Shown here: positions 9,898 to 19,676 of the stretch, in pieces
How positions within the stretch are numbered: the stretch's first letter is position 1
How the letters are laid out: every line of letters starts with the position of its first letter
Source of the DNA: Isoetes taiwanensis
Lineage: Eukaryota > Streptophyta > Lycopodiopsida > Isoetales > Isoetaceae
Assembly (NCBI GenBank): GCA_021234155.1
Contig: JAJEKV010000148.1
Coordinates: 1,012,616 to 1,076,615 of the forward strand
Length of the DNA stretch: 64,000 nt
Direction of reading: 5' to 3'
The notes under the pieces: generated by a model
What the model saw: only the letters and a program-made list of their open reading frames with translations
Told to the model about the DNA's origin: nothing
The model's database searches: none
Made by a program: the position numbers and the translations under genes

Positions 9898-12543
9898 GAT
9901 GGTACCCGATTAGGTGAGGAAGATCTTGGAATTACAGTCACTGAGGTAGCTATTGACAACGACATGTTTGAGATTGGAAAGTTGATTAGATGGCCAATCA
10001 AACACTTGATATTAACAACTGGAGAGTCATTGGTCAAAGATAACTACTCTGTTGATGATTATCAACTTCAAGGAGATAAGTTCTATGAATTGGAAGGACT
10101 TCGTAGATATAAACGCATCTATCCCACCAGAAAGAGAAAAAGGATACAGAAAGAGAGAAAGAGACCTAAAGGTGATCCATGTGATATGGAAGTAGTTGCT
10201 AATGTTGCAACGATTGATTGTTGCCACCGGCAATGTTGCCAATTTGCAGATCGAAAAAAAGTTTTAGCAGCTCGTCAGGAATATCATTCACTCAAGTATG
10301 AAGATAAAGTGACATTCAGTTACGATAATTTTTCTGCTAGTATAAAGGATGAAAATGGGAACTACCAGGGTATGTTATTTGAAGGAAACATAGTTTGTTG
10401 CAAAGGTTGGTACACAATATATGGCGTGAAGAAAAGCACATTCTTTAGGAGAAGAAACGAGTGGTTGCATGGTGCAAAAAAAGGAATTCATGGTAACAAG
10501 TTAGTAAAGCGAAAAACAGAGAGAGTTGCGGCAGCCACGGTAGCACTTGGCCAGTTTATTGATATTACTGCCAACCAGATGCCTCATCGAAGTAGAACAA
10601 CTGCAGACGGGGAAAGAGATTGTCAAAAGGTCATGCCATCAACACATACTCTTAAATCAATGTTAAAGGAAGTGAATGACACACTCAGCATGCAAGGGCT
10701 TCCTCCTATTTCACAATCAAGTATTAGCAGATTATGGAATACAGAGTTCAAAGATGTCATTATTGCTCGTAATAGTGGTGACTTTTCAAAATGTGAAATA
10801 TGTACAGATTTGAAAAACAGATTATCATGTACAAAAAATCCACAAGAAAGGGTGAAGCTCTTAGAATTGATGGAGAAGCATAACTTTGAGCAAAAGAGTT
10901 GTCGTAATATTTACTACTCTTGGCGATACTTGTCTATCTTCCATCCGAAAGAGTATATATGTTTGATACATGATAAGATGGATCAAAAGAAAACATGCAT
11001 TCCTCGACTGAAGCCAAATCCAAATACAACGAAGAATGCTATGCAATTACCCATGGCTCTAGCAGGGATACTCACTCATGGGCATGGGCCTCACTCTTTT
11101 GGTCATTTTTCCACATGGAATTGGTCCTTTGATCCTAATTTTACTATTGGATCTATAGCCAAATGCTTGAGGAGTTTGGAAAGTTTTAAGGAAAATGATA
11201 GGGGAGATTTGACTCCAAAGTTCACCTCCACAACACAACCTCTTCATAAAGCATTGTTAACAAGAGCTAGTGGGCAAGTACTGCCAAGAAATGATGAAGC
11301 ATCTCAGTTTAAGCCTTTGCCTAAAGTCCTACTGCTACAGGTTGATAATTGTGTGTCAGAAAATAAAAATAGATATGTTTTGGCATATTTGGCATTGCTT
11401 GTGGCCAGAGGTCATTTTAAAGAAGTTAACATGGCATTTCTTATGGTTGGGCACACGCATGAAGATATTGATGCCTTTTTTAGCAAGTTCGGAGAAAGCT
11501 TAAGGAAAAATCATGCTCATACATTGCCCCAGTTATTTGAAATATTTGAGAAATGCTCTGAGTCTGCAAAAAATATTCCCCATCTAATGCAGGAAGTACC
11601 AGACTTCAAAACATTTTTACGTGGTTATATAGAAGATGGCCAGGAAAAGTTGGTTGGTCATACTAAGCCTTTGCATTTTCGGTTGTATATGGATGGGAAT
11701 GTTCCAAAGTTTCAGTACAAAGTTCATCCAAAGGAAACTAGTTGGAAGCCAAAAGAAGGACGTGAACTATTTAAAAAAGATAAAGATGGGCAAGTACTGC
11801 TGCCAATGGGGGAGCCAGAACCATTGCCTCTAGTCGAACGGATGAGAGAACATGATAACATTGTATCAGGCATTTCTAAATACTTAGACTTTTGGAAAAT
11901 TGGTCTGGGTCGTTTTGGACGAACTTCTAGTTATGATGACCTAATGAGACCTGTTATTGAATATTGGGAGAATGTTTTGAAAGAACTTAAACAAAGCCCT
12001 ATGAGATGCAACATGCTACATGAGGGGTTTTGGCCTCGTTCCCAATGGAACTCTGAAGAACCAAATGTTCAAGGAGTACAGGAAGAGGCGAACAAATTAG
12101 AAGAAGAAGAAGAAGAAGAAGAACATTATTGTGGTCCTGCTAGTGGTCGACCTAAGGAAGTTTTTAGGCCTGAGAAACATATTTCACAGGGAATGTTTCT
12201 TATTGTGAGGCCTGAGAATGTGAACGAGACACCTTTTTGGTTGGGTATAGCATTAACAAATTCACTAAAACACCCAGATGGGATTACAAAAGGTTTATAT
12301 GTTCATGTTCAGTGGTGGAAACCATTATGTCGAGGTGCGAAAACAATTCAAGCTCAATATCGTGAATGTTGGACCAAAAGGTGGAAATGCAATCCACAAG
12401 ATGCACAACAATGGTTGGATGTTATGTCAGTCATCCATTCTTGGAAACCCAAAAAGTCTGCTATGACAATGAAGTGCCTTCAGCAAATTCCAAAAAATAT
12501 AGTCAAAATTGCACAAGACCATCTTGAATTATGTAGTCATTGA
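9898..12543 (+). CDS. DUF7869-type transposase, main domain (RNase H-like fold inferred)
   Basis: An uninterrupted frame of 881 codons follows the LTR; the first internal Met is at 9964, and the numbers here count from it. A basic segment (RKRKRIQKERKRPK) and a Cys/His cluster (CCHRQCCQF) lie near residues 55-80. HDKMD lies at about 335-339, QVDNC at about 459-463 and VGHTHEDID at 495-503. These acidic/His motifs, with spacing typical of the DUF7869 group, are plausible RNase H-fold catalytic sites. A Glu run coded by a (GAA)n tract lies near 713-722. A C-terminal domain from about 740 to 850 contains GMFLIVRP, FWLGIAL and W-rich segments (VQWWKP, ECWTKRW), and this domain recurs at 22906-23361. 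With the 5' part, the uninterrupted product would have been about 1034 residues. It is transcribed away from the ParB-like gene across a palindrome-filled spacer. The family name is from memory; the motifs are seen. Confidence 0.75.
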   Translation, partial: DGTRLGEEDLGITVTEVAIDNDMFEIGKLIRWPIKHLILTTGESLVKDNYSVDDYQLQGDKFYELEGLRRYKRIYPTRKRKRIQKERKRPKGDPCDMEVVANVATIDCCHRQCCQFADRKKVLAARQEYHSLKYEDKVTFSYDNFSASIKDENGNYQGMLFEGNIVCCKGWYTIYGVKKSTFFRRRNEWLHGAKKGIHGNKLVKRKTERVAAATVALGQFIDITANQMPHRSRTTADGERDCQKVMPSTHTLKSMLKEVNDTLSMQGLPPISQSSISRLWNTEFKDVIIARNSGDFSKCEICTDLKNRLSCTKNPQERVKLLELMEKHNFEQKSCRNIYYSWRYLSIFHPKEYICLIHDKMDQKKTCIPRLKPNPNTTKNAMQLPMALAGILTHGHGPHSFGHFSTWNWSFDPNFTIGSIAKCLRSLESFKENDRGDLTPKFTSTTQPLHKALLTRASGQVLPRNDEASQFKPLPKVLLLQVDNCVSENKNRYVLAYLALLVARGHFKEVNMAFLMVGHTHEDIDAFFSKFGESLRKNHAHTLPQLFEIFEKCSESAKNIPHLMQEVPDFKTFLRGYIEDGQEKLVGHTKPLHFRLYMDGNVPKFQYKVHPKETSWKPKEGRELFKKDKDGQVLLPMGEPEPLPLVERMREHDNIVSGISKYLDFWKIGLGRFGRTSSYDDLMRPVIEYWENVLKELKQSPMRCNMLHEGFWPRSQWNSEEPNVQGVQEEANKLEEEEEEEEHYCGPASGRPKEVFRPEKHISQGMFLIVRPENVNETPFWLGIALTNSLKHPDGITKGLYVHVQWWKPLCRGAKTIQAQYRECWTKRWKCNPQDAQQWLDVMSVIHSWKPKKSAMTMKCLQQIPKNIVKIAQDHLELCSH

Positions 12544-12779
12544 TGGGTTCAATGTAAGCTCATGCGCAATAATGCAATAGCATGTGTCATGTTCACTTTC
12601 AAAGGATTTTGTTTATTTTTGTGAGCATAATAAGTTAATCTTCATATTCATTATGTGTTTGCCATATTTTGCTCCAACTTTTCTAAATTGAAAATAGAAA
12701 TAGAGCCACATGTTGGAATATTATAGTTTCAAAATGTTGAATAAGTCCCACTTTTCTTGAATATGTGATAATTGGAAGA
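12544..12779 (+). other. 3' flank of the transposase gene
   Basis: AT-rich sequence without an open frame. It holds a half-site of the first palindrome near 12708 (CACATGTTGGAA) and probably contains the 3' untranslated region and element end, but no terminal inverted repeat is recognisable because the left end is outside the window. Confidence 0.4.
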
Positions 12780-14763
12780 ATGGCTTGATCATCATGGTGG
12801 CGGAGGCCCACATTTAGCACACTATATCATCAGGCAACTTATGTATGCTGATGATGTTTCACTTATTGCACATACTGCTATTAGTATGCAACAACATTTA
12901 CATGCTTTGTATAGTTTTTGTGAGAACATAGGCCTACATGTTAATCTCTAAAAGACTAAGCTCTGGGTAGTTCAGTCTCCTTTAAGAACACACTTTGGAA
13001 ACAGTGTATTACCAAGCGTGTGACTGTTGGCTGGAGAGCATTCTATGCAATGCAAAACAATTGTTTTTCGAGCAGAGATTTAGGTTTGGTCACGGAAAGC
13101 CCACTTGTTTTGGGCTTTGCTAGAACATGTTTTACTGTACGGTTCTGAAGTATGCAGGGATAGGTTCAATACGCTGTACGTTTTATACGGAATACGTATG
13201 AATTGTATGATACGGCACAAATTTGTCGGTATAAAATAAAAAATGACAAAAAACAATTCCGGCGTCGAAGATTTTCGCGACGCCGAAAAACAACTATATC
13301 GCAGACGCTGAAAAATTTCGCGACGCACGCCGAAACCTTCGTGACCGCAGCGTCGCGAAAACAAAGGGCCACCGGCAGACGCCGAAAACAACGCCACAAC
13401 AGACGCGGACTTTTTTTCGTCAGACGCGATTTAGTTTGTTTTCACACACGCAAAATCTTCCGACGCCGAATTGTTATTTGGCCGTATTTTTTGCCGTATT
13501 TTTTTCGAACATCATATTGCTTTACAGACGCTGAATGACCGGATAGCCGATGAAAAAAAATTTTCGCAGACGCTATCATCGAACTTTTCGCGCAGCACGC
13601 CGAATGTCGCCCGCCCTTTCAAGGCCGATTCTTTCTATTTCGACACGAAAAATTTCAGCAGACGCCATCGAAGGTTTTCGTCGCGAAGATTTTTTTTTCC
13701 GGCCGGCGAGGTATTTATACGTTAAATACGTATTTTATTAAAAAATACGTATTTTTTAACTTTATACGTCAGAAATTTTAATTTTGTACGTATAGAACCT
13801 ATCCCTGGAAGTATGGGGGCTTGCCATTAGTACTACTGCTTGGGAGAGCTTGGAACATGTGCAAAAACCCTTTCTCACTTACAACCTAGGAGTCAAAACT
13901 ACGATCCCTTATGCTATTCCTTTACGAGAGACAGTTTTTTGGCCTCTTCAATATTCTGCCATGAAGCGCCATCTCCACTATATCAGCAAGGTGCATCACA
14001 TGGATGATGATAGGTACCCTCTTCTCGCACTTCCCATGGTTGAATCTCCCCAGCGTTTGAAATGATGTTGGAACGAGAATTGTAATGCATGGTTTGCCCA
14101 CTGGTCTGTGCAACCGGAACAGTGCATGGTGCTTGCTAGTTCTGATCCTGAGCTTTTGCAATAATATCTCGATGGTCGTTTTTCTCAGAAGATGTGGGAT
14201 ACAATTACCTTAGTGCAAGTTAAAACTGGTCATTATCATGCACGTATAAATCCCACTTTACCAGGACCGCAATCTTATTTGCTTGCTTCTTTGTCCATGA
14301 AAAAGCTTGTAGATTTTGCATCAATTCACACAGGGTCCCACAAGCTATGGATTGAGACAAGTAGATGGGAGCCGCCACAATTTCCACGAGAAGCGAGATT
14401 GTGTACATGTTGCTAGTTATAGGTTATTAAAGATGAAAACCATACTCTGCTAAGATGTCCCGCTTTTGAGATGGCTAGGAATCATTATTTGACTTTAACA
14501 TTCCATTCCACGCTTTCACAACTTCTCAAGCAGATGAGCGTCTTTAATTATTGAACCCTCAGTAATCATCATTGCCTACCTATATTTTCTTCTTACTTGT
14601 CTAGTATCATCATTACTGCAAACGTTTTCCCCTTGAAGATCTTTCAAGGCAGGGGTATTTTAATCCTAGTAGTAATCGTTGTACTAGGCTATTGTATGGG
14701 TCCCATGGCCTCTTGGTCTTCATGAACGTTAAAAAATCTACTCTATTCTATTCTATTCTATTC
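12780..14763 (+). mobile_element. decayed LINE (non-LTR retrotransposon) with (TCTAT)n tail
   Basis: Translation gives RQLMYADDVSLIAHTAISM, with the YADD reverse-transcriptase active site at 12844-12855 and IGLHVN shortly after. Beyond the MITE the frame resumes with LYG-EVWG, TTAWE-LEHVQKPFLTYNLG and YSAMKRHLHYISKVHHM (13820-14065), which fits the segment downstream of the RT in plant LINEs. A Cys-rich remnant (RLCTCC) occurs near 14395. Stops and frameshifts are frequent, for example directly after HVNL. The element ends in a microsatellite tail (CTATT repeated) at about 14738-14763 rather than plain poly(A). It is truncated at the 5' side and split by the hAT-type MITE at 13155-13807. Confidence 0.8.
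13147..13815. mobile_element. hAT-type MITE, 653 bp, 8-bp target duplication
   Basis: The element runs 13155-13807 with terminal inverted repeats CAGGGATAGGTTC / GAACCTATCCCTG. It is flanked by GAAGTATG at 13147-13154 and 13808-13815. An 8-bp duplication and CAGGG ends are hallmarks of the hAT superfamily. The interior is rich in CpG and in GACGC(C/T)GAAAA-like motifs in both orientations, with ATACGTATTT-type motifs near the right end. The open frames inside, on both strands, follow from this skewed repeat composition and show no domain. It sits within the LINE and is therefore younger than it. Confidence 0.92.
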
Positions 14764-15261
14764 CTTGAAAATTTGAAAGAGCTGGTGTTTTTGTATCCCA
14801 ATAAGAAGTTTCTCAATTTTGCCTAGCCCTATTCTTGTACTATTGTCTTTTACTTTTTTTTCGAGGTAGTTCGATATGGTCGGCTACCCTACTCACTTCC
14901 AAATTATAAATCCAATGTATACTGCTGCTGTGACTAATGAAAAGCCTACTTATCGTACATCTTGAGTCTTCCTCACGCGCGCCTCTTCCTATGGGAGGTA
15001 TGCAAGTAGCAGGATATCCAGGACCAAGAATAGCCCATTGCTTGTAATTGGCAATAGATTAGCTCTGATAAATTCTTACAACAAAACCCATGTGAATTTG
15101 CTTCATAAAAGCACAATTTCGTTAAAATGGAAAATTTCGTGATTCCAATTAGGGACGAAATTGTTTTCTAGTCTATTTTATGACCACTTTTGAGTTATTA
15201 TAGTGCCATTATGTTTATTCGCGCATGGGAAACGCCATTATTTGGCACCATTAAAAATATA
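14764..15261. other. unassigned non-coding sequence
   Basis: No convincing open frame, RNA gene or repeat boundary is visible. There are short poly-T runs and mixed composition. Confidence 0.5.
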
Positions 15262-15528
15262 AGAGTGCAAAAATTACAGTTAAGAACATATCCATCGACA
15301 CTTAGAGAAACATCACAGTGCAGAAATTACAGTTAAGAACATATCCATCAACACTTAGAGAAACATGACAATGCAGAAATTACTGTTAAGAATATATCCA
15401 TCGACACGTAGAGAAACATGGCAGTGCAGAAATTACCGTTAAGAACATATCCATCGACACTTAGAAAAACATGACAGTGCAGAAATTACAGTTAAGAACA
15501 TATCCATCGACACTTAGAGACATGAGCA
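15262..15528. repeat. 53-bp tandem repeat, five copies
   Basis: Five head-to-tail units of 53 bp, each with GCAGAAATTACAGTTAAGAA and CATATCCATCGACACTTAGA. Spacing was measured from the GTGCA motif at 15265 and 15318. Units differ by a few substitutions. Confidence 0.9.
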
Positions 15529-15563
15529 ATGTATGAGCTCGATAAATTTATATACAATATTAA

Positions 15564-15593
15564 CTAGTAAATGTCTGCCCGGCGTTGCCGGGC
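15564..15593 (-). mobile_element. Helitron 3' terminus (minus strand)
   Basis: Read on the minus strand, a GC-rich hairpin (GCCCGGCAACGCCGGGC, 15577-15593) is followed by AGACATTTA and then CTAG, with T as the next base. This is the canonical Helitron 3' end (hairpin, CTRR, host T). The element extends rightwards; I could not locate its TC 5' end. The younger Helitron at 18651-20983 may be nested in it. The sequence between 15.6 and 18.6 kb holds no intact gene. Confidence 0.7.
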
Positions 15594-18500
15594 TAATGTC
15601 TTGGGATGTGTCTTTACTCGGTCTTTGATGTCTATATGCGCAAATTTTGACAACAGTACATGTAGATATTGGCAAGAGCATTATTTGCTTTTGTAATTAT
15701 TTTTTTTTGTTATTGAAATTGTCTAGTTACAGTATCGTCAATACATTAACTTTGAGTTTATGGATTTCAATAGAGAAAACAATGCTCAAAATACAAAACA
15801 AAACTTATACTCAAAATTTGAAAAGACAGATGCAAAACTTATGCTCAAAATGCCACTCTTAGATGTAGCTAAGTACATCAACTAATAATAGGTACTGAAA
15901 TGTAAAACACAAATTTTTGTCCTGATTCATTGGCGTACTTTAGTTTATGGTGGAACTCTAAGTATGCATCTCCATGTGGCACACATCACCACCTAATATG
16001 TTTTTCAGATGCTCCCCTGATATCTTCACTTCTTCGACAGATAACATCTTAATCGGGATAAAAGTGATAAATACACGTGCGAGTCATTGATTCAAACCGC
16101 CCACGATGTCTCACGACTATTAAGCACGTGAGACAATGCACCCTGAAGATAGGCTCGTATAAGGAATCAGATATCGTCTTCGGTTGTGAGTCTAAAAGTG
16201 TATGCGAAAATAATTGATAAGCCCTAAAAATCATGGTTGACAGCAAGAAAAGCACCAAGACCTCAAAATCCAGCGTGAGTGCCCGCAACTATGTGCAATG
16301 TCAGATGTTGTTAGCAGTGACAAAGGATATCATTTGCCGTATTCATTTTTGTTGTTTAAGCTATCTTAGACATTGTCATGGAAAAGCGTGTGCCAGGCGT
16401 AAAAAATTGACATGAGAAAAAAATAGGTTTCTCATTGGCATGACATAGTTTATGTTTCTCTCTAGGACTTGCAAAACATAATGGTATAGCATAAAGGATG
16501 GTGAAATTTTTGTATGATAGAGTGGAAACATATGAGCTAAGTCTCTAAACAATTAGAAGCTTATGATGTTTGCTCGTCATTTTCCATTGAAATAAGTTTG
16601 ATGTATCAATTTGAAGATGCAAAAGCAATGATTCTTTTATTTTTGCCTTGATGGTAAGGTTCGTAAAACTAAGAAAGGAGCGATTGTGACTCTGGAAGGA
16701 GTCATCCAAAGGAAGGATTATATAGATCAAAACACATGAAACCATATCATAAAAATAAATAATACTATGTTTATATGGCCAGCAATCCGTTGTGGAATTT
16801 TTCAGCCAAAAAATGCTAAGGTAAAGATATTCTCGAACCACAAATGACACAAATGCAGGCCGCTCCTCTTGTCATGCATATATCAGATCAATCTGTGGCC
16901 TAAGACTAAGACTCAGGCTCCTTTGTGCTTGCTTTAATTTGACTCCTCTGGTGTTGTGAAGCAAACCATCTACATCAGTTAATAAAGTTTTGGATGTTTT
17001 CAAAAAGCCCCTAGAACCTCCCAATCTGATTCCAAGCTTTGTCAAAAATTTGCCCTTTAGCATTCCATGAGCAGGAGCTATTATCTGAACCTAAAAGACA
17101 ATGTATTTGATATATCTTACGACCATATGTTTATATGGAAATAAAATAAGCCAACATACAGATTTTCGAAATGTTCTTGAATGTACAGACCTGAACCAAA
17201 ATAAAGGCACCAGTATATAAAGATCAGATGTCCACCTATTTTAGACCTGCAATAGCTGTAAAAGAACTTCAGATGTTCAAAAGACACTGCTCTTGGTCAT
17301 GATGAGGCATAACATTCAAGGGTGATCCTCCATCCAATAAGACTTTGGTTAGGATTTTTTTGCCCATCTTGGCAACACATGTGAAAGTTGGTATTTCGAA
17401 ACTACAGTTCCTTGTTATGGCAATATCTAAAATAATTTAAGCTGGTATTGCCTCTACTCTCAAACTATTCGAATAATTGTGTCCATGATATGAAGATTTG
17501 ACTTGCATAAATCAGGATCATAAATTTGTTCTGCTGCTTCTAAATAACAAAGATATCTGCTCTGATGTAATACTTGCTTAAGCTACCAAGCGACTTTCTG
17601 CAAATCCTTATTACTTGCAATATATTTAAGGAAAATGGTGGAACATGCTTAATGGATGAGAAAAAGATCCACTGCTGTGATGGAAAGATGAAGCAACAAA
17701 AGACACTTTATTACAAAAGGCTAGTTTACCTCCATAGAGCAAAAATGAATTCGGCCTGCATACAATTAAATCCTTCTTCAACGGCTTGCTAAATATGTTA
17801 AAAAACAATCTGAGTGGCTTCTACATGTAACATGATAACTAAAAATCTTAGATGCGTGCCCAAAACATAGGCAAACATGAAAAAATCCGTTATCTATGCT
17901 TTTCAACTGATGCAAACATATGGAAGCTCTTTAGTAAAAGAAATTCCTATTTCTATTATAAAATGGAAGGTGACACAGTCGGATTCATGCTTCACTGTTC
18001 AAACCAGCATTAGCATTGCCACGACATATTGCATGACGGTTATGGGTCCCCTAAGTGCTTAAATATAACAATAGAAGATGTGGACCTATGATTGGAAAAC
18101 TTGGCCATGACAACATTCCCTTGAGCAGAATCGGCTTCGCCCAATTGCTACATCCAATTCACATCAACCCATGGTTAGGGCTGCTGAAATACCATAAGCA
18201 AACAGTATGCCTAATAAGATCATAAAACTGTCAGAGGCCTTTTCTAGCGTACTAAGCTTCTCATCAAAGATCTAGAGATGAAAAGCAGCAGGACATACAA
18301 AGGCAAGCATTGCACAAACTATGCTACCAACCACAAAATAAAAGCACTGAATCCTGACACAGATGCTTGCCAATCATGCATGTGACTACTCGCAAATAGA
18401 ATACTTTACCGATTAACAATGTGAGCCTGTTTTCAAGTCCTAGCTTTTCAATTTTAAATCCTTGCTGCTCAACCTACATGTTCTTCTATTTCTGCATACA

Positions 18501-18650
18501 TAGATACACAATATTGTACTCGATCAATCTGCCTCATGAAACAAACTATGTCTCCATTTGTACAGAACTGGAAAATTATATATGATAAGTGTAGGGCATA
18601 CGCTTCGTGAAGAATGGATTTGAGGATGTATAGTGCAAGAAGTGCAAAAA
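15594..18650. other. non-coding or captured fragments, probably Helitron body
   Basis: No intact gene is present. An open minus-strand segment at 16872-17063 (starting MLKGKFLTKLGIRLGGS) is preceded in frame by further residues (VQIIAPAH). It reads like one exon of a gene I do not recognise. A retroelement protease fragment lies at 17281-17400. The rest is AT-rich with scattered stops. Confidence 0.4.
17281..17400 (-). mobile_element. Ty3/gypsy-type aspartic protease fragment
   Basis: Minus-strand reading gives FEIPTFTCVAKMG, then KVLLDGGSPLNVMP. The DGGS within L-L-D-G-G-S-x-x-N resembles the active-site region of retroelement aspartic proteases of plants, where DSG/DTG is often replaced by DGG. 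There is no continuation into reverse transcriptase, so this is an isolated relic. The same DGG signature recurs in the larger gypsy element of this window (26237-26782). Confidence 0.55.
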
Positions 18651-18784
18651 TCTTATATTATAATGTTATACCGTAAGTCTGTAGTGCATCGAGCCCTAAT
18701 TTGAATGGCCGAGATCATCTGGATGCATCCGAAGGCCTAGATTTATTGCGCGACTTACCAACGCTGTGATTGGTCATGTTTCGA

Positions 18785-19355
18785 TCTCTTAAGGGGAAAG
18801 GGTAAATGAAAAGGGGGAAAAGGAAAAGAGAAGTGGAAAGAGAGAATGTGAAGGGCAAAAAGGCATGGGGAAAAGGGTGGGGATAAGAGAAGAGAAAAAG
18901 GCATGGAAAACGAAAAAAGGAAAGGGTGGGAAAAGGAGGAAAAGGAAGCACGGGAAAAATAAAAAGAAGAAAAGGGTGGGAAAAAGGGCATGGGAAAAGG
19001 GAAATAGAAAAGAAAAAAGAATGGAAAAGGGGGGAAAGAGAGAGAGGCACGGGAAAAAGGAAATGAGGAAAATGGAAAAGAGGAAGAGAAAAAAGGAACA
19101 TGGAAAAGGGAAAGAGGAAAAGGGTGAGGAGATGGAAAAAGGGAAGGTAAAAAAGGCATGGAAAACGGGAGGGAGAAAAGAAAAATGGAAGGAAAAAAGG
19201 CACACAAAAAAAGGAGGAAAAGAGTGGGAAAAGGAGGAAAAGGGAAGGGAAAATAGGCATGGAAAAAGGGCGAAAGAGAAAAAGGTTGAGAAAAAGGAAA
19301 GACATGGAAAAAGGGTGGGGAAAAGAGAAGGCATAAAAAAAGAGAAATATGTAGC
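18785..19355. repeat. purine-rich low-complexity tract
   Basis: About 570 bp of near-pure purine on the plus strand made of degenerate GGAAAAGGGAAA and AAAAAGGCATGG units. The open frames through it on either strand (Lys/Gly-rich or Phe/Pro/Ser-rich) are products of the composition. A related tract lies at 20705-20915 in the same Helitron. Long one-strand purine runs can adopt triplex structures. Confidence 0.85.
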
Positions 19356-19504
19356 ATAATAACAGGGGGTTTTCTTTGTGTTTTTGTACGCTTTTCACTA
19401 AGGTTTTCCTATGATTTCGTGATGTATTCAAATGGATGTACTAATGCGTACATCTAGAGTGCACCATTTCTGAGCCATTGATTTTAGCCTTTTTTTTTCC
19501 AATA

Positions 19505-19676
19505 GTCAACAACCAATGGCTCACAACAAAAGCCCTTTTTTTGTGTGTGTGGTGCATAATGGTCAACAACCAATGGCTCACGACAAAAGCCCTCTTTTTG
19601 TGCGTGTGGTGCATGATGGTCAACAACCAATGGCTCACAACAAAAGTCCTCTTTTTGTGTGTGTGGTGCATAATGG
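19505..19676. repeat. 57-bp tandem triplicate
   Basis: Three copies starting at 19505, 19562 and 19619, each with GTCAACAACCAATGGCTCAC, AAAAG(C/T)CCT and GTGTGTGGTGCAT. They lie inside the Helitron at 18651-20983. The units are near identical, suggesting recent slippage or unequal exchange. Confidence 0.9.

Noticed and set aside
13080-13741. Arg-rich open frames.
   Set aside because: They lie in the hAT MITE or cross its border and follow from the GACGCCGAAAA composition.
18715-19431. Long Phe/Pro/Ser-rich and Lys/Gly-rich open frames on both strands.
   Set aside because: They are produced by the homopurine tract; three overlapping frames on one strand are all open and no domain is visible.
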